Position numbers and translations under genes: made by a program. A stretch of DNA of 64,000 nucleotides from Haemonchus contortus (Eukaryota > Nematoda > Chromadorea > Rhabditida > Trichostrongylidae). Location of the stretch: NCBI GenBank assembly GCA_000469685.2, contig LS997565.1:10794505-10858504 (forward strand). The letters are read 5' to 3'. The notes below the pieces were generated by a model. The model searched no databases. It had not been told where the DNA came from and worked only from the letters and a program-made list of their open reading frames with translations. Positions 11,859 through 24,767 of this stretch are shown here, piece by piece (within the stretch, counting starts at the first letter, position 1; the number at the start of each line of letters is the position of its first letter).

Positions 11859-14826
11859 ATGCCTGAAATTCAGATGGTGATGGCTTCTCCACCCCAAGCA
11901 CCATCAAAAAATGGGGTAACCGTTCACGAAATGAAGGCTATTCGTCTCGAATCATGTCGAAAAATATTCGTTCCTAGAGATTATTCATTTGGACTCGATG
12001 TTCATTTTGAAACGCAATTCCCAATGGCATTTCGTGGGAAGGTAATTTTTTTCTTTAGTTTTCTCCTTTTTTCCCTTCTTCCTTGATTGGTTCTTTTTAT
12101 GGTGACAGGTACTGTTTCGATAATTTTTTACTGCTTCGATCTTCCTAGAGCTTTATCAACAGTTTTCTTTATTTTTGCCCTTTGCTTAGCCTGAATTGTG
12201 TCTCAAGATGTAGAACAGTACGTTTATCTTTCGTTCAACCTGATTTTCGGGTTTTAACGTATGTAAATTGAAATTTTACGGCGATCTACTAAAATAAAGG
12301 AAAGACGCAGCTGGCGACCCAGAAAGTTTTTGAGTGTTTTATCGCTACTGATTTTTCAACTGATTTCAATTTTGGTTAAGGCTTCAGGGTGGTATTTTCC
12401 ATATTTACTAGTTAACAAATAATTGTGCAATCAATTGGTAATCTCGTGGTAATCGGAGGTGTACCTCTGTTTTGGAATATGGATCCTCTCATTTTTTTCC
12501 GTCAATTCGAAAACCCAGGCTTTCCACTTCATCAAAAAAAACTGAAATATTTTTTGGTTGGTAAATATGGCACATAGCACGAACTGTTTTGATCGTTTTA
12601 TCTCGTGGAAAGTTCTTACTTTGTTCAAGAAAACCCGATTCACAATGATTTATGAAATTTGGAATTTGATGTTCAATGGTCATGCTGGCTATGTCGAGAA
12701 AGGATGTTGGAGCTCAATCAGATCTCGTAAATTTTCTTCCAGATTTCCGAATCAACATGGGAAAATACAATTCAAACGATTAATTCGATATTTGCTGATG
12801 CAGAGAAGGTGAGATAGTCTTCAATTTCATGTACTTCATACAGCAATAGCTATTTTAAGAGAAGGGAAGTTTATTCAGCTCCCTGTTTATTTTTATTCCT
12901 TCTACTGCTTATGAGAAAGATTTTTGTGGCCAGAATAATACCTTCAGTTCATTCCCTGTGAAACTTATGGGATTCGTTTCCGATCCCTCTTTTTGTTGTT
13001 CATATGAATTGATTTTATGGAAGCAGCGGGACAATGGAAATACTCATTGTTCACATACTGTAGTACAAAAAAAAAGAATCAGGAAAAATAGTGAAAGTGT
13101 TTATTGTTTGATCTGATCTCCCTGTAGCTTTGTATGGATGCGTTTCTTTCTGATACTACATAGATTTTACCCAGTAAATCCCTCGTAATTATTTTCATAT
13201 TCCTTACATGTTGGCTTATATTGAGTATCCTTTTTATTTTGTCTCCAACCCAACGCATCATTCGATTGTAGTCCCCCGACCTCCTACTTCTGCGTAGACA
13301 TCACTAAACCTAGGAGCTATCAAGCAATTTTTTGAATCTATTCTATTGAATATTATTAGGTTGATGCATAATTATTGATTAGATTTTTTCGCGACTTCTT
13401 TTTTAGCGATACATTTGAATATGAGATTCGGGATTTTCATGGAAATAATCTGGGTTTCCTCAACACGAACGTATCTGAAAGTCATCTTCATATTCGCCAC
13501 ATTCGCCACATTATGCTCTACTACTTCGAGAAATGTTGGCAGGGGGACAGAGCCATTTCGCGATCTCAGCTAACTTTTCGGGATGGAACAATCAGTCAAA
13601 GCCAAGTAAAGAATGAAATCTGCTCCTAAATCCGTCACATTAACCAATAGAAGCTTTTATGGATTATCACGTCAACCGTTCATTGAAAAATTAGCTAGCC
13701 ACACAATTTACGACGAAATAGATGACTTGGATGTCAAGGCGTGGATCGCCTCCAACAACTGGAACTTCTCAACATTAGAAAAAATACTGCTTGGCAAATG
13801 AGAAGCAGTGCTTGACAGGAATAGTGGATATGTTCCGGAGCCACTATTTAAACATTTCTTTGTTCATTATTTTTATTGTTTCTTTATACCGAAATTTGTT
13901 GAAGAAATCCGCAATAATTATGCATCAACCTAATATTTGAAGCTATCTTGACTAGTTTTACTCCGAACCATCTTCACTCGTTTATGTTTGCATCTCCAAT
14001 TCTTTCTAACTTTTTTCTAGGTTTGCTTCGCTACGATTCTCGAAACGGTTTTAGGGTGTGCGACGTGTTACTGTTCTCGATTAGTATCCGATACCATTTA
14101 CCAAAAGAAGGTGGGTATTAATTAGAAGTATTAAAAGAAGTGCAATTTTTAGAGTATTGGATTTAGATGAAAAAGCTCAACGAATTTCTGAATCTGGAGA
14201 ATCAGCAGACATACAATCCAGCTGGATTTCACATTTTAAGTCCAATGGAAAGAGGTTTACGAACGGTTCGTCCGTGTACGACTTGTAAATATATTTTGCT
14301 AATTAGTAGGCTCTCTATCTATTCTTATCTTCTATGCTTTTTAGACCGTATGTACGTAGATACTAATTCTAAAATTTTTTTTTCATTTAAAGTTGGTTCG
14401 GAATTGCATATTGTAAACTTGTCAGTGACTACACGAAACATTCAAGTGTTTACTACGTACGATTCCGTCGATCTCATGCCTAAAATCCCTTTATATATGA
14501 TCACTTTTCTCAGGACTTTTTTTTTCGGAAGCTGTTGTTGTGCATTTGCATGGAGCCCAATTTTTTCCCTGTGTATGTGAGCCCAGTGGGATGTAACCGG
14601 TGTAATAGGTTCCACCAAATGAGAACCGTCTCTGTTAAGTTAGGAGAAAGATTTGGTTCATTCACGCCTGATCATGTCTTTGGTTTGATTGCTTTTTCTT
14701 CAGGTTGAAATCTGGATACTCACCGATCCGTCGTCGGACATCGCGACGTCTAATTTAAGCAGATCAGATACAGCAGGAGGTGTGTGCATTCTTTATCCTG
14801 AATCAAGTTCGCGTAAGTATAGATGA
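11859..14826 (+). CDS. GOLGA7: Golgin subfamily A member 7 / ERF4-domain protein
   Basis: Five exons join in phase 0: 11859-12041, 12743-12808, 14021-14110, 14167-14265, 14704-14826 (about 186 residues; mammalian GOLGA7 is 137). The ERF4 domain is clear: KIFVPRDYS...FETQFP in exon 1, TINSIFADAEK in exon 2, a Cys-rich GCATCYC helix in exon 3, and SPMERGLRT-VEIWI across exons 4-5, in the family order. GOLGA7 (GCP16) is the accessory subunit of the DHHC9 palmitoyltransferase at the Golgi that S-acylates Ras; the Cys cluster is where the human protein is itself acylated. Translation may instead start at 11874, right after a TTCAG that could be a trans-splice acceptor. Exon 5 contains two possible donors (C|GTAAGT near 14813 is strong); use of either with the acceptor at 14935 gives an almost immediate stop, so only the last residues are uncertain. 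Intron 2 carries a mariner remnant. Confidence 0.88.
13356..13933 (+). mobile_element. internally deleted mariner element
   Basis: Perfect terminal inverted repeats start TTAGGTTGATGCATAATTAT at 13356 and end with its complement at 13933, flanked on both sides by TA (13354-13355, 13934-13935), the Tc1/mariner target. Inside, frames on + read RHIMLYYFEKCWQGDRA...DGTISQSQVK, the mariner N-terminal helix-turn-helix region, and then DDLDVKAWI...KWEAVLDRNSGYV, the transposase C-terminus. The catalytic D,D34D core between them is gone, so the copy could move only with help. It sits inside intron 2 of the Golgin-A7 gene, same strand. Confidence 0.88.
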
Positions 14827-14935
14827 CTGATCCTTCCAAACCCATCTTTCCTAACTGCAGGAAAATTCTGGAGAATTGTTAGAAAAATAGAATACTATGG
14901 CAATACACAGAGTACTTTATCAAATTTTTTTCAGC

Positions 14936-15721
14936 TTAATTCCATGACATTCTTCTTCATCGGCCAGTCTGCATTGTGGAGTACGTTCTTGGAAGATTCA
15001 TGTACTGCCCTCTACTCCATGTGTCTCGTAATGTTCATGGCTTCTGCATCAAAAGATGTCCTGAGGAGTTATCCTGCTACACCAATGTAATGTGGTCCGT
15101 CTTGCTATTTTCTAACCAGTATAGCCTTTCAGCCTTTTCTTCCGCCCAATATGTATTTTACTTTGTTTTCATTTTATTCGCTTTATTATAAACCTAATCG
15201 AAGTGGAAATTGCTTTTTTGTCACCTCGAAATGTAGTTTTCCTAGACTGCTCCGAGAAAAGTAGTTACTAGTCTTTCTGCTAGTTTGTATAAAATACAAA
15301 TTCGATGTAGTTATAGTTTGAGTAATTGCGATTGATTCTTCCCTTTATTTTCAACTTTTGCTATTTTTCACTTTGTTTATTGATAGCGTTGTGTTCGTGA
15401 CTTTTTCATCTTGTACAAATATTGAGAATATTTTCCTATAAATTTTATAAAGAATGAAATGACTTTTGACACTATAGATCGTCTGCACCCTCATTTTCTA
15501 GTATTTATTTGAGTCTCCTTCTGAGAAGGAATTTCGCTTTTCACAAGTTTCTCATCACACATGGATATTTGTTTATGTATGTAAACTATAAATATATTAT
15601 TAAAAGCTTCTTTGAGCTCTTCATTTTGAATTTTTTAAATATTCTGGTGGAGGGCTTCTTTTGGGAGTGGCTTTTCAAATTTTTCCTGATGGTTGATGAG
15701 TTTTGGTCAGGGCAGCTGATA
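14936..15721. other. 3' flank of Golgin-A7 gene
   Basis: A+T-rich sequence, probably 3' untranslated region and intergenic. The TTTTTTTCAG at 14926-14935 is a good acceptor and may begin the terminal, mostly non-coding exon of the Golgin-A7 gene. No canonical AATAAA was seen. Confidence 0.4.
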
Positions 15722-17331
15722 TCCTACTATATATAATTCGCTAAGTGTGTCTGTTGGTGTGTCGGTGTGTTTGTGTGTGTGTTTGTTTGTGTGTGTGTGT
15801 CGGTGTGTGTGTCTGACCGGAAATTCATAACTCCTGTCTCCGTGGACCTAGAGTGTTCAAATTTGGTAGGAGTACACGGGGCAGGATGGGAACACCTGTG
15901 GTAGGTGGCAGGACCAGACTCCGTTCACAGGGAGCGCGGCGTGCGCGCTAGGAATTTTGAGCCGCAAATTCATAACTCTTGCTCCTGTGGACCTAGAAAG
16001 CTCTAATTCGGCAGGAATACAGGGGGCAGCATGGGAACACTTATGACAGGTGGTAGGACCAGACCCTCAGATGGCAGGTCGTGCGCGATGGAAGTTTTAG
16101 GTCGCAAATTCATAACTCCAGCTCCAGTGGACCCAAACCGTTCAAAATTGGTAGGAGTACAGGGGGCGGCATGGGTACATTTATGGTGGGTGGCAGGACC
16201 GGACTCCATGCACAGGGAGCGGGCGTGCGCGAAAGCAATTTTGGGCCGCAAATTTATATTTCCTGTACCCGTGAACCGAGAGCTTTCAAACTTGGTAGGA
16301 ATACGATAAGCAGGATGGGAACACTCAAGGTGTGGGGGCGGAACCGGATCCCTGCACAGAGGGCGGGGAGTGCGCAATAAAAACCTGAACCGCAAATTCG
16401 AAACCCCTGTTTACGTGGAGCTAGAGCGTTCAAATTCGGTTGGATCACACTTTTCGTATTACCAGTGGGACCTCAGCATTTTTATAGGTGATGCGATATG
16501 ACGGGATCGTTGGTATCCGGTGACAGGAACTGATGATAACTGATAAGAGAAGATAAAGGGCCTGAGAGTGTCACCTACCGATCAAAATCCTAACATCTTC
16601 GGTATCTACGATGTAGCTCTGACCGTTCAGTATGTTTCATTCGATAAGACGAGATGGTAGAGCAGGGCGACAAAAGTGAGTGGTAAGTGCAAAGATACAT
16701 TAGGGCAATACGATAACCAGGTTGGAACTGTGTTCATTTCTTACCATTAGATTACGACCACTACCCTGCTAGGTTTGTGATTCAATGAAGGATCCTCTTT
16801 GCTCGACGTCGACCTATTCGAAAACTTATTCGACCGCCTATAATCTGGAATTCTCAACTAATGATATCTCAGTAAAGAAAAAGGTCCATTGATGAAAAAT
16901 ATCTGATAACGGTGCTATCATCACTCAGAACATCAAAGCATCATCTTTGATTGCCTAACAGTTGAATTTTTGATGGTTATTTATTTCTAAGCGAGCAAAG
17001 GATCGAGACTTCCGAGCAAGGGCGTAAGCACCAGCTATAACAAAACACCATTTGCACTGCCCTGTTAGTCCTGTGTCAAATTTCGTGTACAGGAAACTGC
17101 CAAGGAGTGGAGCATTGCAGTTTTTACAACTATCGGGGGAATAGGGAAACTTCTGTTGTGTCAAAGAAGGCTTTCGAGTTCTTTTTACCGTTTCATACTC
17201 TCACTCAGCTAAGCATGGAGCTTTCAAAGAAAAAGGAGAATACGAAGTGTTATTTACACATAACAAATTTCTCACAGGAAGGGAAAGCGCCCGGCGTAGC
17301 CGGGCGTATAGTAGAAGAGAAACCTTACTAA
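15722..17331 (+). mobile_element. non-autonomous Helitron-like element, copy 1
   Basis: The 5' end reads TCCTACTATATATAATTCGC and is preceded by A. A (TG)n tract, a ~142-bp minisatellite, and a 3' region with the hairpin CGCCCGGC-GTA-GCCGGGCG (17288-17306) follow. A CTAA followed by T (17328-17332) is a possible 3' end. 5' TC, 3' hairpin plus CTRR, and insertion between A and T are Helitron hallmarks. The same 5' end, repeats and 3' block occur in reverse at 49465-50913. There is no Rep/helicase gene. The exact 3' end is uncertain because the hairpin lies about 25 bases from CTAA, farther than usual. Confidence 0.65.
15821..16450 (+). repeat. ~142-bp minisatellite, about 4.5 units
   Basis: Units begin at AAATTCATAACTCC-like sequence at 15821, 15966, 16106, 16250 and 16393, giving spacings of 145, 140, 144 and 143 bases. 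Each carries the landmarks GTGGACCTAGAGCGTTCAAA, GGTAGGAGTAC and GGATGGGAACAC. Open frames through it on both strands are repeat artefacts. Confidence 0.88.
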
Positions 17332-20300
17332 TATATACCTCAGTACTGCGAGCGCGAGTGAGAGAAAAATAGAAATCCATGATTGAAACAGTGTTTTCTT
17401 TTATCGGTGTGGATCGTGACGATGAACAACCTTCTCTGTATTTATTCGGAATGTAGATTGACCAAACATCCTGAGGTAGAAGAGTGGATGTCCCGATTTC
17501 TCAGGTGGCCTTTATACAAATTTACAGTCTCTGGCGATTGGTTGTAATGGTAATTGCTCTATACATTGTGAGGAGACCGACAACAGCTTGCCTTTTGATG
17601 ATGCATTCATTGGCTTCGCTCAATGGTTTCTTTTTTTCAAAGTGTCAAACGCTCCTGTGGAACGGGCGAGTCGTCGGCATCACTTTGATTCCACGAGAGT
17701 TGTAATTGTGGACGAGTTGTCCGGCGCAGAGGAAGCTGCGGCGAACGACGTTAGGTTTTTCACGAAGCTTACGCGAAGAACTTGTGTGTCGACTGCGTTC
17801 TGAAATCGAAGGTTCTGCCCCGACTGAGGCCTTATTAGCCACAATTTAGGGCTTAAATTTCTGTTATTCAAAATGAAATAAGGAAAGAGGGATCCGGTGA
17901 TATTTATAGTCATGTTTTTTCGGATTAGTTTTCAGTAATGCGGAGGTTTAGCCTATTTAGTAAGCGGGAATACATAATTTGTTGCCACCCTGTGATTAAT
18001 TTAATCAGTTATAGATTAACCAACCAGCCAGGCGCTATGAAGTTGTTATTCAGCAACGGCACGTCGTTATAAATCCTTACCATCCCTTCAATTTAGCTAT
18101 CTATCCTGTAGTAGTGAGGCTTTTACAATCGCCTTTTTTCATTTGTTTACAAATGCTGACCGTGAAAAACACAACTGCTCTTATGAGAGTTCCTTTTCAC
18201 TCAGGTACAATCTCAGTTCTGAAGCCACTTGTTACTACATTTAGCGGACGCTATTCTATTCTTCGAAAACAGGAAGAATGAAACTGAGACAGAAATGTCC
18301 GAACGTCATCAGTTTCACCAATAGAACTTCAGAACCAATTTGTTTATCGCATTAGATCGATTATCTACCGTATTTGAATGGCCTACAGTATATCGAGCTC
18401 TTCAGAAAAACCTCGATCAAGGTGGTTCCTAAGAGTCTGTCGTTATACGAGAGGGTATTGCTGCTTCATAGGAGCGAATTCTGCAATCCAGTACACCCTC
18501 AGACCACCCATGAGGATCTAAAAAGTACTAGCAGTCAGAGATTAACTAGGTTTTCATTTGAAAAAAAATGATATGATGTAATGGCGAAAGATGGTCCCTG
18601 GTCCCTGGGCCCATCTTCAATCAGCACCAACACCGGTGCTCACAGTGACTAAATGAGCAAATAAGAAAATAAGGTTTGCTGGTCCCACAAAGCCAGAAAT
18701 ACGGTGCTGTATGAGCCATCTAACAGGCCCCAAGTTGGATTGACGAAGCTTTATCGGCTGAAGAAGGCGATATGACTGAACTATGAAGCTGGTAAAGGTA
18801 CAGCTCACGGCGAAATTGGCTTATGAGACATTCCGCTGGGATAAATCTGTGGCTCCCTTGTATAACACATGTGGCGCTGTTATGTCGGCATGGCCTAGAC
18901 AAGGCGTTATAAAGGCTCAAAGTTCCCGTATGTATGTCGGACGAGTTTAAACGGCATTATAGAGGATGCAGCACTCACATGGGTACCCATGTAGAAAGTT
19001 CCAACAACTTGTCATGACCCATAGCGACGATGAAAGACAGTACTGTACAGTACAGTTCTGGCATGATGTAGTCAGCTCTTTGCGCAAATGCAACAACTGA
19101 AATCTCGTCCAAATACCCCTTCCATGTTATTCCCGTCGTGGTAATCTCTTACAACCTCTATTTTCTACTTTTGTAGTGCCTTACTTTTCGCAAAATCGGC
19201 TAATTTTCTCGCTCTCCTCACCACCGATACTCTATTTTGAACCAATACTTCCGTTTTTTGACTTGAAAAGGGTACCTCAAAAATATCGGGAACTGTGCCT
19301 TTCAAAAATTTTCGGTGAAAATGAGAAGGAACGCGTCTGCTTCTCACAAACCATTAATCGTTACTGTCGAGTACATCATGAAATGATTACTGGTTAGTTG
19401 TGACAGTTGAGGTAATTGCAGTTATGTAAGGAATCTTAGTCTTACAATTGGTAATCATACCCTTACTGGTGCTAAGTGACGGATTTGTTGACGGACATAT
19501 CAAGTTTGATGTCGATTACTATCTCTAGAGTATGCCGGATAGCCTTATTCTGATAGATTCATCAGCCTTTCGGGTTTGAGATGATACAGAGAGACAGAGA
19601 TTACTATCAAGTGCTCTTCTTCGGCGATCTGTCTGGTAGAACGAGGAAGTATTAACCAGTATTGAAAGCAGTCCATCAGAGAGAATAACATCAGAATCTT
19701 GCCAGTCAAGCCCCTTAGGGTTAAAATGAACGGTTCACATGAAAACACTTCTACTCTTTCGGATCTCGTTTTCAAATCTGAGGAAACAAAAATTGAGATG
19801 AGCGTTAGACAACCCGTTTGATAAAATATAAGTCATTTGAGAAATGCAGCCCCAATCCGAAAAAGCGCAAAATTTTAGGTGTTCTCAGCTCGGAATTGAT
19901 TCAAGGGGCGTCAACAGCTGTAGAAATCACCTCTACGCGAATTCCCATAAAGCTAGCCGCAACGACAACAAATGTCAACCATTATTGCTGACGAGTGCCA
20001 GTTGCCTCATATTTTGAATTTATCACCTGCTTAAACTCGCTTTATGAGTCCCAGGGACAGCTGAGAGCACAAAATCGATGAAGCAGTTGGTGGCTATCAT
20101 AATAACAGCGAGTAAAGCTACCTATGTTTGGCTTTACTTCCACTACTTGTTATTCTTGAACTCTCCCAGCGAAATACACCTTATTCTATGGTTTTTCTTC
20201 TTGTCACAATGCAGATTCGTGACTGATAGATGATCACGAGGAGCGATGACGACACAACGACCACCTGGTGTTTTTCGAAGCACTACGGATTGCCGAGAGG

Positions 20301-20997
20301 CAGCGTTCAATCCGCTCAAGTTTATCAACCTCTATTATCCGTTGTTTTTATCACTTCTGACATCCTCACAGCTTTACCTAGTTCTTCGTCTCATTGACTC
20401 TTTGAAGTTCCTCTTTGGGTGCGGTAGATTAGCCTACGGGTGACTGCGAAAAGGGAGATTCGCTCGCAGCCCATTTCTTTCTGAACCACCTGCGATTTTG
20501 ATATTACTTCTTACCTGACCTCGTTTATTGGGTATTCCACGCTGTCAACGAAGCCACAGGTCCATCCTCCCCTCGACGAAGGAAGATGACTTAGATGTAA
20601 TGTGCATGTTCACCTTGGCTTCACTTCCTGTCTACATGAAGGATAGCCTGAACCGAATAAGATTTCAGTGCCCTCAAAAATTCTGTCCTCCCATCACCCA
20701 CGCATCTGGCAACTTTACTGTGACATGATCAGAGCTCATCAATCAGTTGTCTTTCGGCAACATGTTCCGCTTCTCTTCCACGATTGCTCGCATTTCAGCA
20801 GCTCGTCTCATTTTTTTGCTTCGTTGCTTGAGTAGCATTTTGATAGTAGTCTTAGGCCGTTTTTTGCTGACCTGGGCCCAATAATCACCATGAAAAGTAG
20901 TTAGCTAATCAAGTAGTTGAAGCCTGTAGAACACTTGAGATCGAGTAGTTGAGACCACCGTTGCCCTTGCTCAATATCGTTATCCTGTAGGCGTTGA
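17332..20997. other. gene-poor region
   Basis: No exon with consistent splice sites and no recognised family on either strand. Only short open frames are present. Confidence 0.4.
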
Positions 20998-21180
20998 TAA
21001 CTATCGAACTCGTCTGGGAGAATAAAAGTAGTGGCTTGAACGTTGGCTGGCCACTGCAAGTCATCGTATAGGCCACATACGCATTCAATACGCCACTACG
21101 ATTCCGAATGGACGTCGGATGCGAGGAGCATCCCTTAGACGGCAGTGATTAATGCCAAACTTTATTCTTCATCCTTTATG
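20998..21180 (+). mobile_element. tRNA-derived SINE, 3' part only
   Basis: Begins at the CGTCTGGGAG block and continues through GGCCACATACGCATTCAATACGCCACTACG to a CTTTATTCTTCATCCTTTATG tail, collinear with positions ~405-575 of the first SINE copy. The tRNA-like head with A and B boxes is absent. Confidence 0.8.
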
Positions 21181-21185
21181 CATTA

Positions 21186-21483
21186 CATTACATTGCTGCT
21201 TATGCTAGTGGCGCATCAGTGCACACGCATGATCAAGGGATCTAATCTCGGACCAATATGTAGCCTCCCCGGCCAAACAGGTTTTCCATCTACTGTTAAC
21301 TGGAAACAGCCCCGTCTGGGAGGATAAAGGCACCGACTTGTACACCTGCTGGGCACCTTTCAGGCAACTGAAATGTCCACATTGCATTCGATAGGCCATT
21401 ACGATTGTAAGTGAAAATCGACTGGTGGCGTGTGAACTATCTCAAGAATGAGGTTCAATAGCGCCAAAGACTTTACCCTATGT
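21186..21483 (+). mobile_element. tRNA-derived SINE, diverged full-length copy
   Basis: Directly follows the previous SINE fragment head-to-tail. It shows the GCTAGTGGCGCA head, a decayed B-box region (GATCAAGGGATCTAATCTCGG), GGCCAAACAGG...CCATC, the CCGTCTGGGAGGATAAAGGCACCGACTTGTACA block and the GCGCCAAAGACTTTA tail. Confidence 0.75.
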
Positions 21484-24400
21484 ATATCGTTATGTTTAAT
21501 AATATTATTTTATAGAGACTTCTCATTAAATTCACATCTTCACTCACCCCTATCAAAATCATCTTTCTGCCGTTTTTCAAAGGAACAGCGAGTTCTATGG
21601 ATCGAATTTCCACAACGGAGGCACGAAGCTGAAAGTTAACCATGGAAAAGTGGAATCCTTCCATGTGACCAACAAATGATATCGCACCTCAACATGTGAA
21701 TCTTCGGCTCTAGTTTAAAGTAAAATCGAAAAGGTCTGGAACAGCTTTTTCGGGAAGCAGCTGATGCATGTGATCCTGAGAGATAGGCATGTCCACCTGA
21801 ATGTCCAGCGGCATACGGCTTTCCTACGTTTCTCAAAAACTTCTCTCTCCCTATATAACATCTCGAGTGAGTGTCTTTATTATCTCATTAGGCTACGTAG
21901 TAGAGCTTTGCTTATGTTTTTGTGCTTCCGTCAAAAAATAAAAGTAAACAAATAAATTGACAGCCGCTATGGGGGTGTGTAAAATCCGTTCACCGAGTCT
22001 CGTCGTACATCCTAGTACATCCTAGATACGTGTTGGTTTTCGGAGGCTTCATCACGGGCTCTCTTGCTGGTTTCTGCGTTTACTGTTCACTTTCCTCGAT
22101 AATTTGACTAATTGAAATTATCTAGTAGTACAGTGAAAAATAGTTATATAGTAAAGTAATATAGTAGAAGTGAGAAGTAAAATGGCTCTTCTATCAGTGT
22201 GAAAAGTTTTTCGAGAGTAGGCCACCTTTCTCCAATTGTCTTCTTTTCATCTAGTACGTCTTCTGCTGATCTTCAGTCATAGTCCCTACGTCTCCAATAT
22301 TGTGACATCTACAGTGTTCAGACCTGACTAGGGTTAGGTTGTGTTTTTAGTCAAGTAAGGAGATTGGGTGAGTTTGGTAGACCGGTTATAAACGTTCATG
22401 CCTCCATATGCCTCCTCGAACTTCTTTTTAGACCTGGACTGGGAGGCAGATGAAGAAATCTGTTTGATTTCTCAGGATGCCAAGTTTGTTCTGAAGGTGG
22501 GTGATGGGAGCGTACAGAGAGGGAGGTGGGAGTGCTTGCTGTAAGATCACGCTAACCCAATTATTCTGAAGTTCTCCTTTCCTTTCAGTTCTCCTTTCCC
22601 TTCTATCTGATGGGGATACAACTAGCTGTGAAGGAATGAGTGCTCTTTTTATTTGTTACGTCACGGCTTTTTTCACATTTGTTTAATAATAAATCGCTGG
22701 TGGAGGTCGAGCAGGCTTCCTACACTTAGAGTGTAACCAGGTCTACGTTGGCCAAGGCTTCAGAGTCCTATTCAGAAGGCAGCAAGCTCATGGGAACAGA
22801 GCCCTCAATTGCGGTCGATTCTTCCATAGCAACATACAAACATGCCGAACCTCACCCTTTCTTTGATAATCGTTTGGTATTTTCTTATTAGACTCGTCAG
22901 TGGTAATCGTAAACCTCCTTCAGTTTACCCTCTTGTGCTCCCAATACCATCAGAATTTCCGAGAGATGCCTAATACGGCTTTCGATCATGAATGACTTGT
23001 TTACTAAAGCTCATAACGAGATTTGTAAATAAGCTTTGTTATGCTGACGTTTCAGCGGAATCGCCTTCTTCAGAGCCTTCCGATTATGTTGTCGACTTCC
23101 ACGTCATCTCATACATTGGCTATGCCTTTTTGAAAAGAAACTGATGGCTCCTCATTGGCTCATTTGTTCAGCCGCTTTGTCAACAACATAAATTCCAATA
23201 GGCATATTGTGGGGGAGCTGTATCCCCACAGCCAGTGTAAATGTATTTTCTGCCTTCGTTCATCATTTTTCTATGCCAGATCGATCTAGTATTCAGCCTA
23301 TTCGCCACTGCGTTTTTCATGAATTCCACTTTCGATTATTCATTTATATGGACGTTTTCTGCCTGTTCCCTGTTCCTGAACCTTTCTACTCATTTTTCTA
23401 TCTTCGTTTTCTTCGTTTGATTGGGGGTTTCAGTAACATAAAGGGACCATTGTCAGTGATTCGAGCCTCTTCGATAAGTCAATGAGCACTTCATTGATAC
23501 CGAGGGGAAGAGTAGCTAAAGGGATGTTAGTCCAGGATTCGATCCCTACGTCGTGCAAATGGAAATGGAAATATTTGAAGTACAACTAAACCACAAACTC
23601 GGGGCTATAGTCGGGGTGGTTTTACGCCGAGAATTATCAATAGGACATTTTTAACTTTTATTTTAAAATTTACGCGATATCTCGTTTCAACCTCGTTCTC
23701 ACCCACATATACCCATACAAAAGAGAAGTTCAGAAGATTCGAGTAGATTTATTTGTGTATTTATTTTTTAAGTGTTTTCTCCAATATAGCCCCATGCCAT
23801 TTGATCTAGTTGAGCGCGACATTCTCGACAGGTTCTACCCGAACGCCCTTATAGTACCCACCTATGTGGTTGACGGGATATATGAGCGGTCAAGTCATGT
23901 AATGCGTCTTCCTGGGTGGCCAGGTAGGATTGAAATGGTTCGGTTCGGAAATGATCTCTGACGGTTTTTGCTATAAAGGGTGCATCGGTACCAAAGTACT
24001 TTGACTCCGGAAAAACTGCTGATATCGCTGTTTTCGACGTGATATCTACTAGTGAGAGACGAAGAACTACCCCAACTATTGAGCTGTTCCCACAAAACCC
24101 CTTGAACAAACGACAAAACTGGTTCTAGCTGGTTGTTGACGGATTCGTCAAGCTCCTTTTACCAACAACATATTATTTTGTTCCCCCAGTCCCTTCTTTA
24201 CCCTGCACCCGAGTAACTGCATTGACTGCTTCCAGTATCAGCCACCTTGCCCTTTCTTCATCCCTTTACTTTTTCCTTTCTTTCAACCCACCTGTAGATG
24301 GGGAGAGCCCCCTGAACTTCAGGGTACATTGTTATAGTAACAGCTGAATCGGTACCTGGAGCGGCTATATTTTGTGCTTGCGGTGAGTCCCATTCAAGCG

Positions 24401-24767
24401 CCACTTGTTTCAATTACGTTCTAAAAACTCTCGGCCCATGGGAATAAATGGCATCAGGGGCACCTGAAAACACCCGGCTAAAAATATGTGGGAGCGGATC
24501 AAACGCCGTCATTCATATGGCTGCTGCTGCTGCTGCCGTTGTTGTTGCTGCCATGCTGCTGGCCAAACAATAGCTGCTCTCGAATTTAGGATTCTTTCCA
24601 TTCACTCCTTCTTGCCACGGATTTCATCCTTTTGTGGGCCTTCCGAAAGAAGCCGTTTTACTGGTCTTGATATCTTTTTTCATCGCCTAAGGTCCTACTT
24701 CCAGATTCATCTTTGGCCCACAATTCTCATCGGATTTTGGTGACACCACCTGTGGCTCTTGGCGACG
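21484..24767. other. gene-poor region
   Basis: No supported gene. An open stretch at 23790-23920 on + (MPFDLVERDILDRFY) follows a possible AG acceptor but cannot be linked to other exons. The minus strand is equally open there, so no call is made. Confidence 0.35.

Noticed and set aside
23040..23110. Sequence reading CTGAAGAAGGCGATTCCGCTGAAAC on minus, reminiscent of Penelope-like element 3' ends
   Set aside because: A short similarity from memory only, with no reverse transcriptase or GIY-YIG sequence adjacent.
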